From positions 22,524,131-22,588,130 of the forward strand of contig NC_045140.1 in assembly GCF_008831285.2 (NCBI RefSeq): a stretch of 64,000 bases of DNA, written 5' to 3'. A program made the position numbers and the translations under genes. The stretch's first letter is position 1; each line of letters begins with the position of its first letter. The notes under the pieces were generated by a model, which worked only from the letters and a program-made list of their open reading frames with translations, made no database searches and had not been told where the DNA came from. Positions 26,644 through 38,866 of the stretch are shown here, in pieces. The stretch is from Nymphaea colorata. Its lineage: Eukaryota; Streptophyta; Magnoliopsida; Nymphaeales; Nymphaeaceae.

Positions 26644-29600
26644 AAGAAAGTGACAATTACCTTCTTCTGAGGTGGCAAACACACAACCCTCCTTTCTTAA
26701 TACAAAAATATTTTCAGAATATCGCAATAAATTGAAAGAAACAAGTGAAATGAAATAAAGGAAAAATATTGCCAAAAGATAAAGATATGGCATAAATGTC
26801 GTGATAATATCACAAGAATTTTCCAAAAATATCACTTTTAATATGTTCTAAACTTTTTCTAGTTTTCTGTTGACATTTTAATAAATATTTTAAAATTTTC
26901 TAACAGTTCTTGTAAGAAAATTAGTGAACAATTTATACTTTCATGTCATAATTTCACTACCGTTTGTACACGACAACTAACGGTGTCAATGACTGAAGAC
27001 CTAGGCAGCCACAAGCGAAGGCAGAGGGGCAAACAACCAATGACCGACAACCTACCTCCATTTCTATTTCTGCTATCACTAGCAAACAGGGTGCTTAACA
27101 GTATGGACTCAAAACTCTCAGTTGATTAACTAGACCAACCTGTTAATATACTAAACTACTAATATGTTCCTTATTTTCTTATTATGGTATGTGATACTTT
27201 GTTGTTTTTCTCTAATCAATGACAGAATCATGGTTTGTTAACTACTAATCTTATGTATGTATGTTTGGACAATGGAGGAAGAGTTTAACTAGTTCAATTA
27301 TTTGACTGGTTTTTCCAACCTCTCTATGTCACACGGACACGGCAAAATAGCCCACGTATCCGTGTTGACATGCGGACACGGCTAGGACACGGCAAAAAAT
27401 AAAAGTCATTAATTTAATTTTTTTTTTCATTTTATCAATTTTTTATGATGCATCCAATTATTTCCATGAACAATCCTTTCAGATATTCAGTACTTTTGTG
27501 ATAAAACACATTTTCTAACAAGATTGTAAGAGTGAACTATTAATTTAATGTTTTTTTTAATCTTATCATTTTTTATAATATTTAATGTAGCCGTGTCCGC
27601 ATATCCAAAAAAATTGAAAATTGCCGTATCCGCACCCGTGTGACATAGCAAGCTCTCTTCTCTCACTCTCTAACCTACATTTTCCCCTTTTTGGCTTTTC
27701 CCCTTCTTCCCATTTTCATAATCACCCTCTCCACCTCAGGATTGGCAGATCCTATGGACGGAAAGGAACTAGAAAACCCAGTTCCAACTGAGACTGGTTT
27801 TATCATTTTCCTATACAGCAGCCACGCTTTTTTTGATAAATGTCCACATGGCATAACTTTTTTTAGCATTGAAAATGCACTTTTGACTAGAGAGAGAGAG
27901 GGAGAGCACACATGCAAATGTAAGATGGCAGTATGCATTGCTCCTTATCTCATAACAGTCATAACCGTCCCACTACACAATCAAGGTATCAATCATACCA
28001 CAGAAGTGATGAATCTTATGAAAATGAAAGACGTAGAAAACGATATTTAACAACACAAGTACAAATTTACCTATGATTCCCCATGCCATGCTGCAGAAGC
28101 CCACGCAAATGATATGCTTTAGCAACCCTAGCTCATATTATAACAGCACACTTAGTAGTTTATGTGAATAAATGAAAAGATATGAAAATTCTGCAGCAGT
28201 GACACATTTTTTAAGATTTATCCAATCTAAAGAAAAAAAAATCTAGAACAGAGAAGACAAGAAAGATGGAATGGTCAAACCTGCTATCAAATTGAATAAC
28301 TCGTTCAAGGCATGCAAGAGCCTTCTCTGGCCTTCCAAGTTCTTGGTAAAACTGTAACCCACCAGAAGCAACATGCATGCCAAAAGCTTGAAAATTGCAA
28401 TATAACAAGGAAAAGGAAGTTTACACAAGACTTTGTATATTAACCTTTAAGAGATGTGTCTCACTTAAAGAAGAAAGAATAAAAGGACAGACATCATAAT
28501 TTGTGTCATCACTAAAGAATTTTGTCCAATAAAGCTTCGTCTCCATGCAAATCCTTATTAATATATATCATCACAAGTTAAAGAGTACAAAAATTCCTTA
28601 AAACACTAACCACATGCTCTGAAGTACGCACTGGTGCAGGCAAGGACTTAAGGAGAATGTGCAGTTTATTCTATCAAAATGCAGTGATTCGTGTGCAGCA
28701 ACGTCATTTGGTACATCTTACATATAAGCTTATAATCATGCATCTCCAACTGAAAATTTGGAGACAAAAAAAAAGGTACTACATTCCACTAGAAGAAATC
28801 TCACTACCTAGAAGTTTAGAACTTCCAAAAAGTCAACACACTGATAGAGAACAAAATAAATAAAATAACATAAATTGAGAAAATTATTAGCAACCTTGAA
28901 CATATCAAAATAGAAAAAAGAAAAAGAAAAAAGAAAAAAACTTGAATACTTGAAAACTCAAAATATTTAGTATGGAATAACAAACTAAAAACTAACCCTT
29001 GCATACCTGTGCTAAATGGAGCCATCCATCTTCAAACTTTGGATCCAACTGCAAAGACTTTTTATGTGCCTCCTCTGCCCTTGCATATTCCCCAAGAGAT
29101 GATAATGATAAACCCTATAATTAAATGGGAGACCAAGCAAGAATCAGATGCAAGGTCTTGAACCACAAAAAAGATGTATGCTAGGACAACCAAAAGTGCT
29201 TACAAGGTATGTGAATGCAGACTTGTTGTCCTTATCAAGCACCACACAGGAAGACAAATCCTCAACTGCAGCTTCATAATCTTTGGACTTGAAATTAACA
29301 ATTCCTGCAGTTAAAGTCATTTTTTTGAACTGTCCACAAATTTGTGAATTTTAAATTTTAAATTGCAGAGCCACTACAAGTTAGAGCACAACTATATCAA
29401 TGGATTATATGGACATTAAAGATGGTATTAAATAGGGAAAAAAAAAACTTATTTCTACTATGTTTAAAATTTCATAAAATTCAAAATAGTCATTAAAATG
29501 TTAAAAAACCCTCAAAAAGAATTCAAAATACATTACAACTTTTTTGGAGAAGAAATGTGATAAAAATATGATATTTCAATTTGCCATTTAAAAAGTTGCA

Positions 29601-31580
29601 ATTTTTAAATTTTGTTGTTTACTTTACTTTTTCCTTTCTTTATTTTTTCTTAAACATGAATATTTGTGACATTTCTGCACACAGACACCTTCCTCCATGA
29701 CTAATCAGTGATGCTTAATATCATAAACAGAAAATGAACCAAGTATGTAAGTTTTCACTGCAATTTCCTCTTCCCCACAATTTCTTTAGTACTCTTTCCT
29801 ACAACCGCTCCTTTTCTTCTTTCACTAATTTACCCCACATACATAGCCATTGGCAGTTTTTAGATTCGTCATAGATTCCATCTTTTCATTAACTAAAATA
29901 AAACCATTTAAAATATGATCTTGAACAAATTGATTGAACTCATATTTGGTGATCTTCGAATAAAGGAAAAAGTGAAAGAAACGTATCATGTAATGTTTTT
30001 AACATCACACCAAGAGCCATTACAGGATGAGGCAGAAAACCTTTTTTTTTTTCCCTGTCACAGGCAGAAGTGTGTATATGTATGTCTATAACAGTATAAC
30101 TTAAGCAATTATCCTAATCTACTCAAACATAATGTAGGTTCTCAGGTTAGAAATCAAACACTTTTTTCCAACGTTTCATACATAATGTTTGGTATATGAC
30201 AAAATGCATGCAAATGGAATTTGCACACATCGAAAACTGATGAGAAAGCCATAGCCACACAAAACAATGACACCCTTACAAGTTATAATTCTGATTTTTC
30301 AAGCACATATACATCGGATCTACAGACTGATCAAACGTTTTCAGATATCAGCTTAGCAAATCTTGAAGTTAGCAGGAAACAATGGTGCACAGACCATATA
30401 TTACCCCTTTCATGTAAGATGTCTGATGAATTTGGCTCAATTTCTAACGCTTTTGTCAGGTCCTCAATGGCCTGGAAATCAAAACAAAATTCAAACTTAC
30501 TCAATAGATATAAGACAGGCAAACATTAAAAAAGTCACACTTCACACCCTATTATTTATACAATAGAATCATTTGTTCGACATGCACACATGAAATACTT
30601 CTCAAAAACAATGCCAACCTAATGACTTCAAATATACTTATTTTTCAACTAAATAACCAGTAAACCTGTGTCACAAAGACACTCTTATTTGGGTAAGGCA
30701 CTATTTAAAATTTTAAATATGGCAGATTAAATGTGCTGCTAAAGACACAGCCAAAGAAGTGATGGGTGCAGGCAACACAATAATTTATTGTCCATAAAAT
30801 GGAATGTCAAATTTGATAAGTATGGATGTTCACATGCACAAGTGCATGCATATACACATAGACACAGAGATGACACTTGCAGACACATAAAACACAACTT
30901 GGACACAAATAGTTGCCATTGCCAAATATATCATGAATAAATGGTCCCTGGATTTGGATCAAAGATTTTGTCTAAGTTCAAAGAAAGAGAATAAATTATT
31001 GCCTCCAGAAATTCACCCATAGCAGCACGAGCTTGGCCACGCCTCTTCCATGCCTCTCCAGCCATTGGGTTTGACTCTATAGCCTGAAGTAATCCCCACT
31101 TTTGGATTAATATATATTAAGTTTTGATCTCCAGACAAAAAACTGCAGTCATGCAACCTTACTGAAGTCTCCCATAGCTGTATCAAGATCCTTTTGAAAA
31201 GCATATGCAGTTCCTCTTCCAATTAATGCTTCAGGAGACATAGGGTTTTCCCGTAAGATCTGTATTCATGGCATAGAATTAGTTGTCTGATAGTTACCAA
31301 ATAATAAGATAGAAAAACATAGCCAGAGCAAGATGATAACCTGGTTAAAGATAGACACGGCTTGGTCATAGTTACCTTCATTCACCTGTAACAAGATACT
31401 ATTACCTTATTTTTTTCATTTGGAGAGAAATTAAAACTTATACATAATGGCTTATCCATCAAGACTTTTTTATTATCTTTATTAATTTATCTATACTAAC
31501 TAAAAAAAGTAAGATCTTGAAAAGATGGGTAAATCCCAGAATCTAATGCAGCTATTGCATTATTTTAATATAAAACCAAA

Positions 31581-31619
<39 letters not shown>

Positions 31620-33144
31620 GTCAACAAATTCAAAAAGGATATTTGTGCCAAAAAAAAAGAGACAAATTTTAGCATCAATCAACGTGTGACTGGGGCATGG
31701 ACAAGGTATGCGACCTACTCCAATTTCTAAAATGACAATTTTTCCAATTCGCATCTTGTCATAAAAGAATTATAGAGCATTTCAAATTACTTTGCACAAT
31801 CCTTCCCTTGCTGGCTTTTTATTTATAGCATGGATTTTTATATGCATCTACTAGGATGGGCTCATCATTGTCACAATATATGGCCACGCAATCTAGCACA
31901 AGCGAAACTGCAAGAACAATTTCTCAAACAAATAGTACATATTCTTTTTACTGAGGAAAAATGTTTTGCATCAGGAAAGCCAATGAATTTGGAGATAATC
32001 TATATTCTATAGAGTCAATGACACCCAGATTCATGTCAATTTTGCTTCAGAACTAAGAAGTTTGCAGTTCAGCTTCTTACAATCCAAGTGTATTTTATTT
32101 ATTATTGTGTATGTTTCATCATTGTCACTTGTTTTACATCACTATTGTATATCTAGTTATTGAGGGCATTCCATAATGATGAAAAGTATCTTTACTTAAA
32201 GGGAAGTTGTCACGTTTTCTATTTTGAGAAAAGCATGAAAATCAAAAAGGTTCTGCTCTTCTTCTTCTTCCTCTTCTTCTCATATGGTGGAGACTTGAGA
32301 TAAAAGGTTCAGACAGATCTAGTAGATGGGTAAGACCAAGTGAAAATGGTTGGTCCAAACCTTGGTCAGATTAAGTTGGGAAGGTTCCAGACCTAGATGG
32401 CTAGATCCTCATTGTACTGATCTTCTCACAGGAAAACTAATCCTGGTCCAATTAAAAAATGTAAGCAGATCCAGTTCACACCCCGCAAAATACTACCATT
32501 TAGGCATTTACTTGTTGAAAATTACATCTTAATCAGAATTTGATAGAATCTAGTTTAGCATAGAACTTCTAAACTAAGGCACATGGAAACACCAAAATGG
32601 CGCCGCACCCGTGTCGATGTAAGTGCAGGTGTACATTCGCCCTGACATAACACCTGACTTGGTCAAACTGAGTTGGGTGCTGCTGACCGCACCCGCTCTT
32701 GTTTTTTCCTTTTTTTCCTGCATTTTTTCCCTCCTCTCTCTTTCCCCTTTTCCTTCCTATTTCTCTCTCTTTCCTTTTTTGCCTCTCTCTCTCTCTCTCT
32801 CTCTCTCTTCCTTTCTTTGCCTCTCAGGGTAAGAGAGAGAGTCCTTTTCAAAGTACATGAGACCAGATATGCTTCTTAAAAGACGTCCAGTTTTATTAGC
32901 CTACAATTTTTTTTTGTGAAGGTTATAGGCCTGGTACAACATACCTGATCGTCAACGGCGTAGGCCTGTAGTCCTTTAAAGAGGACTCCAATGCCTATTG
33001 ATCAGACCTCTCATCTTTTAAACCAAAATTTTATTTAATAAAATTTTGAATTTTGACTGACATTAAAATAACACTCATCAAAAATTAAAAAAATTAGACA
33101 AAAGAAAACAGATTAAACCTTTAATTACTTATATAATAGATTTC

Positions 33145-33229
<85 letters not shown>

Positions 33230-34964
33230 GACCTCACTGCACTTGCACCTAAATTCTTTTGGAAGTTGCTGCATCCCACATTCGCATCCGCACCAACACC
33301 CTCACTGCACCCATATGACATAGCTTCAAAACTATAACTGGTACATTCATCAATCAGAAATTATAGGTCTGATCCAGACGGTTTGTCCTCAGATCTCATA
33401 CCATATGCTGATCTTATCATGGATCAGGTGTGGATCACAACTGTGCTGCTAGCCCTACTAAAAACTTGTAGGGATGTAAATGTGCTGAGCATGGTCCAGA
33501 TATACTGTTGCAAATTCTCACTCTCTGGGTATTCTCTCAATCAGAGACGGAGCAGAAATGTATCAAATATGAAACTAGTTAAAGCAGAATAAATTCGTAA
33601 GCAAAATCCTTAAAAGTTATTGAAATTTACATATGGTAGGGTTAGCAGCACGGTTAACCATGCCATGTAACAAACTAGTTTAACATGGCCAGTTTCAGTT
33701 AGAACTTAGAACTTCCCCACTTCCCACATTCGAAATTTTCTTTGGCTTTTCTGAAAAAAATCTCAAGAAAATTTTGACAACTACATTGTCTATGAAATAC
33801 CTAAAAGTATGAGAACATATAAATGCTAAAAGGAAAAGGGACGTTTTATTTGGTTAACATTGTAGATATTTAACCTATCAAAATTTTTGAAACATCTTAG
33901 CTCCCTTAGGCCTTAGCACCATCTAGGCATAAAAGGATACCTTGGAATCATTGTCACAAGTAACAAGTGTCTTTTCAAAACACCAAATCCAAAATGGCAA
34001 AATAAGGGGCGAAGGCATGAATTCAATTATGGTATTGCATAAATATTGCCAAAGGAAAATGTCATGAAAATATGTGTTTTTACAGTGATACGTTCAAGAG
34101 CATTTCCTCCAAAAATAGAAATATTTTAAAGGTGGATACTTGGACAAAACAAACAAAATATGAGTGTATCCATGGCTATTCTAAACGTTAGTCTAGATAA
34201 TGATAAAAGTTAGCATGGTGATCACCAACTATTTCCTAAGAGAAGAAAGAATATCCACTAAGACAGTTACAGCTTTAGGAAAATAACTGATCATACCTGG
34301 GCAATTCCCCGTGATAATCGAAAATCTAAGCTTATCGACTTTGTTTTTGAACCAGCTGTAGAAGAACTCTGCTGATTTAACTTTGCCTTATTGCCTGACT
34401 TGCTCTGAATTCCTGCACCTGAATTATGGTTGGTTAAACTTGTTGACAGCTGCACTGGTTGCTCCAAGGCCATAACTGGCCTATTTTGTTTCAGTTTGCA
34501 TAACTTTTCCAATTCAAGTAATTGTTCTGTATCTGCTGATTGACGAACTGCAGCCCCATGACCTTGTTCCCATATATGTAAAGCATCTGCTTGCTTCCCC
34601 AAAGCTGAAAAAGCATGCCCTGGAAGCAATTTTTATTAACAACAGGAACAACATTTGTACAAGCACAAGAACCATGAAACCAACATTTCTTAACATCTCC
34701 AGCAGAAGATGTTAGCATTATTAAGTGCCCCTATTTCTCAAATGTGTTGAACCTAAGTTATTCAAAACACCAAAAACTGGTTGTGGATTCCAAATCATGT
34801 GCCAGATGATGCTCCACGTTTTTCATTTAAAAAGTAGTATATCAAGAAAGACCTTGAGAAACTACCTAAGTCATATAGCTGTGGAAGCAGGTGAAGAGTA
34901 ATTTTGAAAAGTTGGGTGCATGATACGTACATACACATATATGTATATGTATGTATGTACACAC

Positions 34965-34998
<34 letters not shown>

Positions 34999-36687
34999 AC
35001 AATAAAAACTGCTAGTTTGCTTTTAGTAATTACTAACACATTAAATTGTACTGAAACCTGCATCATTTATATTTCATAACATGAACACAGTTACGAACAA
35101 TAAAATTGAAGCAACAAATAACTCAACAACAAGAAATGTTACACCACTAGAGTTTCAATCACTAAGATAAAACTGTCTATATAAGCTCATAATGCATTAC
35201 AAATTGGCATAGAAAAAACCGACTAGTTTTCTGGAAAACTAGATACCTTCAAATGCGACCTAGTCCAATTTGGAATAGAAATAGACATGCGTGCATTAGA
35301 TGCACCTAACTCTTCTTTGACTGTGTTTGGGAAGCATACGATTGGCTGCACCCACATCCAGCCCTGCTGGCATGGTTATGGCCCCCAAACACACGTGTCC
35401 GTGCAATGCCAAAACTATAGCTTCTTGACCAAGGTCCACAGAACAGGACCCAGCATAAAAGTTGAAGACACGTTTGGACCAAAAGTGTGCCACGAATCAG
35501 CAAATCTAGGATTCCAAGTTATATAAAATACTCCATCTACAAATGCCATCAACCAAGTACCACTACTGGCGGATCATTACCATTAAGTTGGTTAATTTGC
35601 AACCCAGACATGAGTTTAGATCTCTAAATGTCAAGTTTCTCTTGACAAAACAATCGAAGTACTAGTTCCCTGCATCTCTTCGTGATTGCTAAAACTGAAC
35701 GCATTATGTGTTCTGACCAATGACAAATCCAGTTGCAGTTGATAATCGATCAATCTAATGTACAATGAATCACTAAGGATAATCATCAAACAAAACAGAA
35801 CTGCGTACAGACAGAACGCAGCCTAGTAAACAACAAAGGTTAAATTGTCAAAGAAGAAAGCATAAGGGACAAAATGGAGGCCACGTTTGACCAAAATTAT
35901 CGAGTAAATATGAAACCCCCTTCTCGGATCAGATTTTGCGGCCACGTGAAAACTCCCATCCGACAGCGGTAGACCATGAAACTTCCCATGCAGCTCACTA
36001 TCAATGTGACCAATTGCGAGAACTTTCCTAGCCGCATTGCAATTCATATACCAGCATATATAATCGACCTCGCAATCAAACCAACAGAAGCTTGCTTTGC
36101 CGATAAAAATACCAAAATTTAGTAGTAGTTCAAAATAAAACCCTACTGCCCCAAAAACATTAAAATTCATCAAAATCTCCGCTAAAATTAAGTAACAAAA
36201 CGAAACCGACGCGTCGCCAAGAGGGAAACAACATCTAAAAGAGAAGGAGAGAGGCCTAAAAAACGGTAGAGCGTGGCCGATATGTCCAGCCCAAAGCGAC
36301 CTGAGGAGAAACAAATCAAGAAACTGCAAGGGGACTGACCTTTAAGCACGTAAGCCTGCACGCAGTCCGGGTCGAGCTCGAGCGCCCTATTGCAATCCTT
36401 GATCACATGCTTGTAAAGCTCCAGCTGGCTGTAGCAGTACGCTCGCTTGCTAAACCGCCGCCACCCAAAATTCCCGCCCAACATCAGCGACAAATTCGGA
36501 ATCAATTCCAACCACAATTACAACACAAAATTAAGAACAAGAACGCCGCGTCAGCAGAAGGTTACCAGATGTCCAGGACGGAGGAGAATTGGGAGATCAA
36601 AGAATCGAGGATGCGAATGGCCTTGGACCAATCCCGGGCGGCACAGGCCTCGACTAGTGCCTGCCGCTCGGAATCGGACGCCGCCAT
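14344..36687 (-). CDS. SRFR1: SRFR1, TPR-repeat negative regulator of immunity, 23 exons, 934 aa
   Basis: SUPPRESSOR OF RPS4-RLD 1 is a conserved TPR scaffold. In Arabidopsis it restrains effector-triggered immunity and associates with EDS1, resistance proteins and TCP factors. Exons, 5' to 3': 36687-36566, 36449-36340, 34619-34297, 31385-31341, 31259-31158, 31083-31003, 30471-30405, 29304-29204, 29114-29007, 28351-28281, 28127-28071, 23402-23294, 23203-23123, 22727-22641, 22370-22164, 20770-20433, 18611-18525, 18460-18361, 17692-17601, 17490-17452, 17367-17277, 16454-16357, 14632-14344. They total 2805 nt and every phase agrees. Start MAASDSERQALVEACAARDW; the N-terminal TPR part is residues 1 to about 110, followed by a short polar linker. 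Central TPRs lie at about 180-450 (EALIGRGTAYAFQ, EAWKRRGQARAA). The SRFR1-specific C-terminal half includes NILSQNRGG, RQISEPCDPVVWVNKL, YDFAIRTPCTP and IPKGIQVDWEAIL. Arabidopsis SRFR1 is about 1050 residues; the difference is mainly a shorter linker. Intron 6 uses a GC donor. No coding lesion was seen. Confidence 0.95.
14940..14973. repeat. (TA)n microsatellite in the last SRFR1 intron
   Basis: About 33 bp of TA dinucleotide. A similar run lies at about 15174-15202 in the same intron. Confidence 0.9.
18816..19548. mobile_element. 733-bp non-autonomous DNA transposon, probably hAT-like, in SRFR1 intron 16
   Basis: A perfect 8-bp direct repeat, TGGCTTCA, flanks the element at 18808-18815 and 19549-19556, as expected for a hAT target-site duplication. 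The ends begin CAATGTTATC and, read inward from the other side, CAATATTGTA. Both subterminal regions are packed with variants of GTATCGTA/TACGATAC, and a hairpin with a perfect 16-bp stem lies at 18863-18878 and 18904-18919. No transposase frame is present. The next two bases (CA) also match on both sides, so a 10-bp Mutator-type duplication cannot be excluded. Confidence 0.75.
24320..25640. repeat. Probable transposon-derived DNA in SRFR1 intron 11
   Basis: Within the 4.7-kb intron this stretch changes composition. It starts with a GC-rich block (GGCCGGACTGAC, GGCCTGGCCGATTGCC) and continues with long A/T-rich DNA carrying repeated words such as CGTATTA and ACGTGTATAATACCC. No terminal repeats or coding frames could be fixed. 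It accounts for much of the intron expansion. Confidence 0.35.
25670..25840. mobile_element. Small MITE-like inverted-repeat element in SRFR1 intron 11
   Basis: The left end reads TGTTTGGATGGAGGGAAAG and the right end CATCCAAACA, giving a 10-bp terminal inverted repeat. A GGGAAAGG-rich left arm faces a CCTTTCCC-rich right arm. This hairpin-like layout, with TGTTTGGATG ends, is seen in many plant MITEs. The target duplication is unclear. Confidence 0.5.
27324..27648. mobile_element. 325-bp hAT-type MITE in SRFR1 intron 11
   Basis: Perfect 13-bp terminal inverted repeats: CTATGTCACACGG at 27324 and its complement ending at 27648. The flanks are CAACCTCT (27316-27323) and CAAGCTCT (27649-27656), an 8-bp target-site duplication with one mismatch. 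The interior is A/T-rich with several CGGACACGGC words near the ends. No coding capacity. Confidence 0.8.
31581..31618. repeat. (TG)n(AG)n microsatellite in SRFR1 intron 3
   Basis: A TG run joins directly to an AG run, about 38 bp in total. Confidence 0.95.
32574..33323. mobile_element. 750-bp hAT-type element in SRFR1 intron 3, same family as the 27.3-kb MITE
   Basis: The left end is CTAAGGCACATGG; the right end read inward is CTATGTCATATGG, which matches at 10 of 13 positions. Both resemble the CTATGTCACACGG ends of the 27.3-kb element. The flanks are CTTCTAAA (32566-32573) and CTTCAAAA (33324-33331), 7 of 8 identical, so a hAT-type target duplication is likely. The interior carries a CT-rich tract (about 32740-32825) and a compound TA/TG/TA repeat. 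Confidence 0.6.
33150..33230. repeat. Compound (TA)n(TG)n(TA)n microsatellite
   Basis: About 80 bp: TA, then TG, then TA again, inside the 32.6-33.3-kb transposon-like element. Confidence 0.9.
34966..34996. repeat. (TA)n microsatellite in SRFR1 intron 2
   Basis: About 30 bp of TA dinucleotide preceded by ACATGTAT/ATGTATGT-rich DNA. Confidence 0.9.
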
Positions 36688-38866
36688 CGATCGCGTTGGG
36701 CCGCACCGATTTATACCCGAGCTAGGGTTACAACATCCATCTCGCGATCTGGGCCTTAACCTCTTCCTCTGCGTCTTCTCGTTGGTCGTCTGTTTCCGGT
36801 AAAGAGTGCGAGAAGAGAGACGGGGAGAGGATGAAGTGAGCTGGAGGAGTGGGGCTGAAGGCAGAGATCGTTTCCTTTTGTAACCTTTTCTTTGATTTCC
36901 TTTTCTCTTTCCTCAAGGAAGGACGCGGACATGGATGTGAAGGCTTGTCCTTCCCCACCTCCCACCCCCGCGCTCCATGTTTTCCCTCGCTCCCCTTTTT
37001 ATCGGGAACGTTTCATCCAAAGCAGTAGTAAAATCCTCTTCCTTCCTTCTGTCTTTATCTGGTTGAAATGCGCAACTTGATTTTGCTCGCAACCGCGAGT
37101 CAACTCACTGATACCAATTTGGAAATGTCACACTTTTTAGGAGGGGCGTTTGATTGCCCAGGATTTTTAAACCCTTGATATTTTAGATCTACGGATTGAA
37201 TGTCTGATGCTACTTCCATTGATCTTAACCGGACCTTTTCTCAATGACAGAACACAAAATTGAGGTTCTGTTTGGATGACGCTTTACAAAAAGTGGGTTT
37301 TCTAAAAGCCTGGTTTTGTAACCTTTTTTTTTTTTTAATGAGTTTTGTAAGCCGGGTTTATGTGTTTAGATGACCTGTTAAAAACGTGATTTTCACTCTT
37401 TGAAACTTGTTTTTGTTTGGGTGAAAAAAAAGAAGAGTTTTACTTCATGTTTTCAAAAACTATAAGAGATTTTCATTAACATTATCTATAAGTACTTATT
37501 CTTATTGTTGTTGTTGTTGTTATTTGGGAAGAAATGGGATGGAAATGAGCTGAAAAGTGCCATGGAAAAGATGTTTATCACTTTTGAAGCCACTATACAC
37601 TGAGTCTAGATATGCACTTTATTCATTGAATTTGATGAACATTTGAAGAACAATTGAATTTCAATAGAAGTTGATGATGTGAGACACATATAGAAACCAT
37701 ATGAAGTATTCAATGGTTAAAAAAAATAATTATATGTTTGAATTAATTTGATAATGAATCATTTACAACCAAGGTTGTTGAAATATACATATGATAACAA
37801 CAAAAGTAAATGCCCTTTTACCCAAAAGGGTGTTTTGGCCAACAAGTTATTGAAAACAAGACAAGCAAAGATCACAATGGATTAAGTGCACGAGTTTGGA
37901 ACTTAGCTAAGATGATCCCTGCATGTCATTTGGGTTAGACCAAGCTTGGATTGAGTTAGTGTAACAACCCGACCCACTCTTGGGTTCGGGCTTTTGGTTC
38001 GGCGGATCCCAATCCCCCCCTCCTAGCAGTTTCGGCTCCAGCCTCAAAAAGGCTAAGAACCAAAAGAATCATCTCATTAATGAGTCCCTCCTTATTTATA
38101 AGCCCTTGAAGATCTATCACAATCTTCAATACGAGACTAAATTTCTGAGGTCTTATAGTTAAGCTTGGTTGGAAGAGGTCTATAACTCATAATGAATAGC
38201 CCAACTTTTGAGGACTAAGCATGGTTAGGGTACAGTTAACTGAGGCATAGACATGGTTTACAATGGATGAATCCTAGTTTGATTTAGGTGATTGGTTGGC
38301 CTATTCAAGCATATCAATGAGGGCTTTTGAAATGCAAATTAGGTAAACATGAAATTTAGTAAATTCTCTAGGAAAATCATGGATGCAGATGTGTCTTACT
38401 TAGATTCTTAATGAAGTCAAGGTTGCTTCTATTTATAACTTTGAAGTAGAGTAACTAATATGTCATAAGTCAAGTTATTGACCTACACCCTACATGATGC
38501 ATCTAATAATAATAAACTGGATGTTTTCTAACAAAACACCAAGTTTGCAAATCAAATCATTTAGTAGTTAGTAAATCTATGGCTCTAACAGAACAGGCAT
38601 GGAAGCAGAAAAGAAATGTGCCTCAACTTGACTTGCAGAATAGCAGACAAGCCTACCAAAAATTTTTGGATCAAGGTAAAGCAAAAATATGGAGATTTTT
38701 CATCAATAACCACTGGAGGAGAACGATGTCAAGGAGTCAAGAGAGCAAGTGAAAAGTTAACGACCAGCCAGATTGCAATTATCCAGAACTGACATCAGTG
38801 TAGAGAATGGAAATATACTTCTAAGTTCACAACTTTATAAAGTATGATGGTGAAGACCAGAAAAGA
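36688..38866. other. SRFR1 upstream region and intergenic DNA
   Basis: The first 300 bases above 36687 should hold the SRFR1 leader and promoter. On the minus strand there is AACCCTAG (telo-box-like) about 45 bp before the start codon, and CT/GA-rich DNA beyond it. Farther up, 37260-37450 carries TTTGGATGACG and TTTAGATGACC words typical of degenerate MITEs. No gene is seen. Confidence 0.45.

Noticed and set aside
32663-32879. Open frames of Arg/Glu or Ser/Leu repeats on both strands
   Set aside because: They are translations of the CT/GA-rich tract inside a transposon-like element.
14344-36687. Possibility that this is several separate TPR genes
   Set aside because: All 23 exons join in phase and match one continuous SRFR1 protein from N- to C-terminus.
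36708-36718. TATAAAT on the minus strand close to the SRFR1 start
   Set aside because: It is only about 25 bp before the ATG, which would leave almost no leader; probably not the TATA box.
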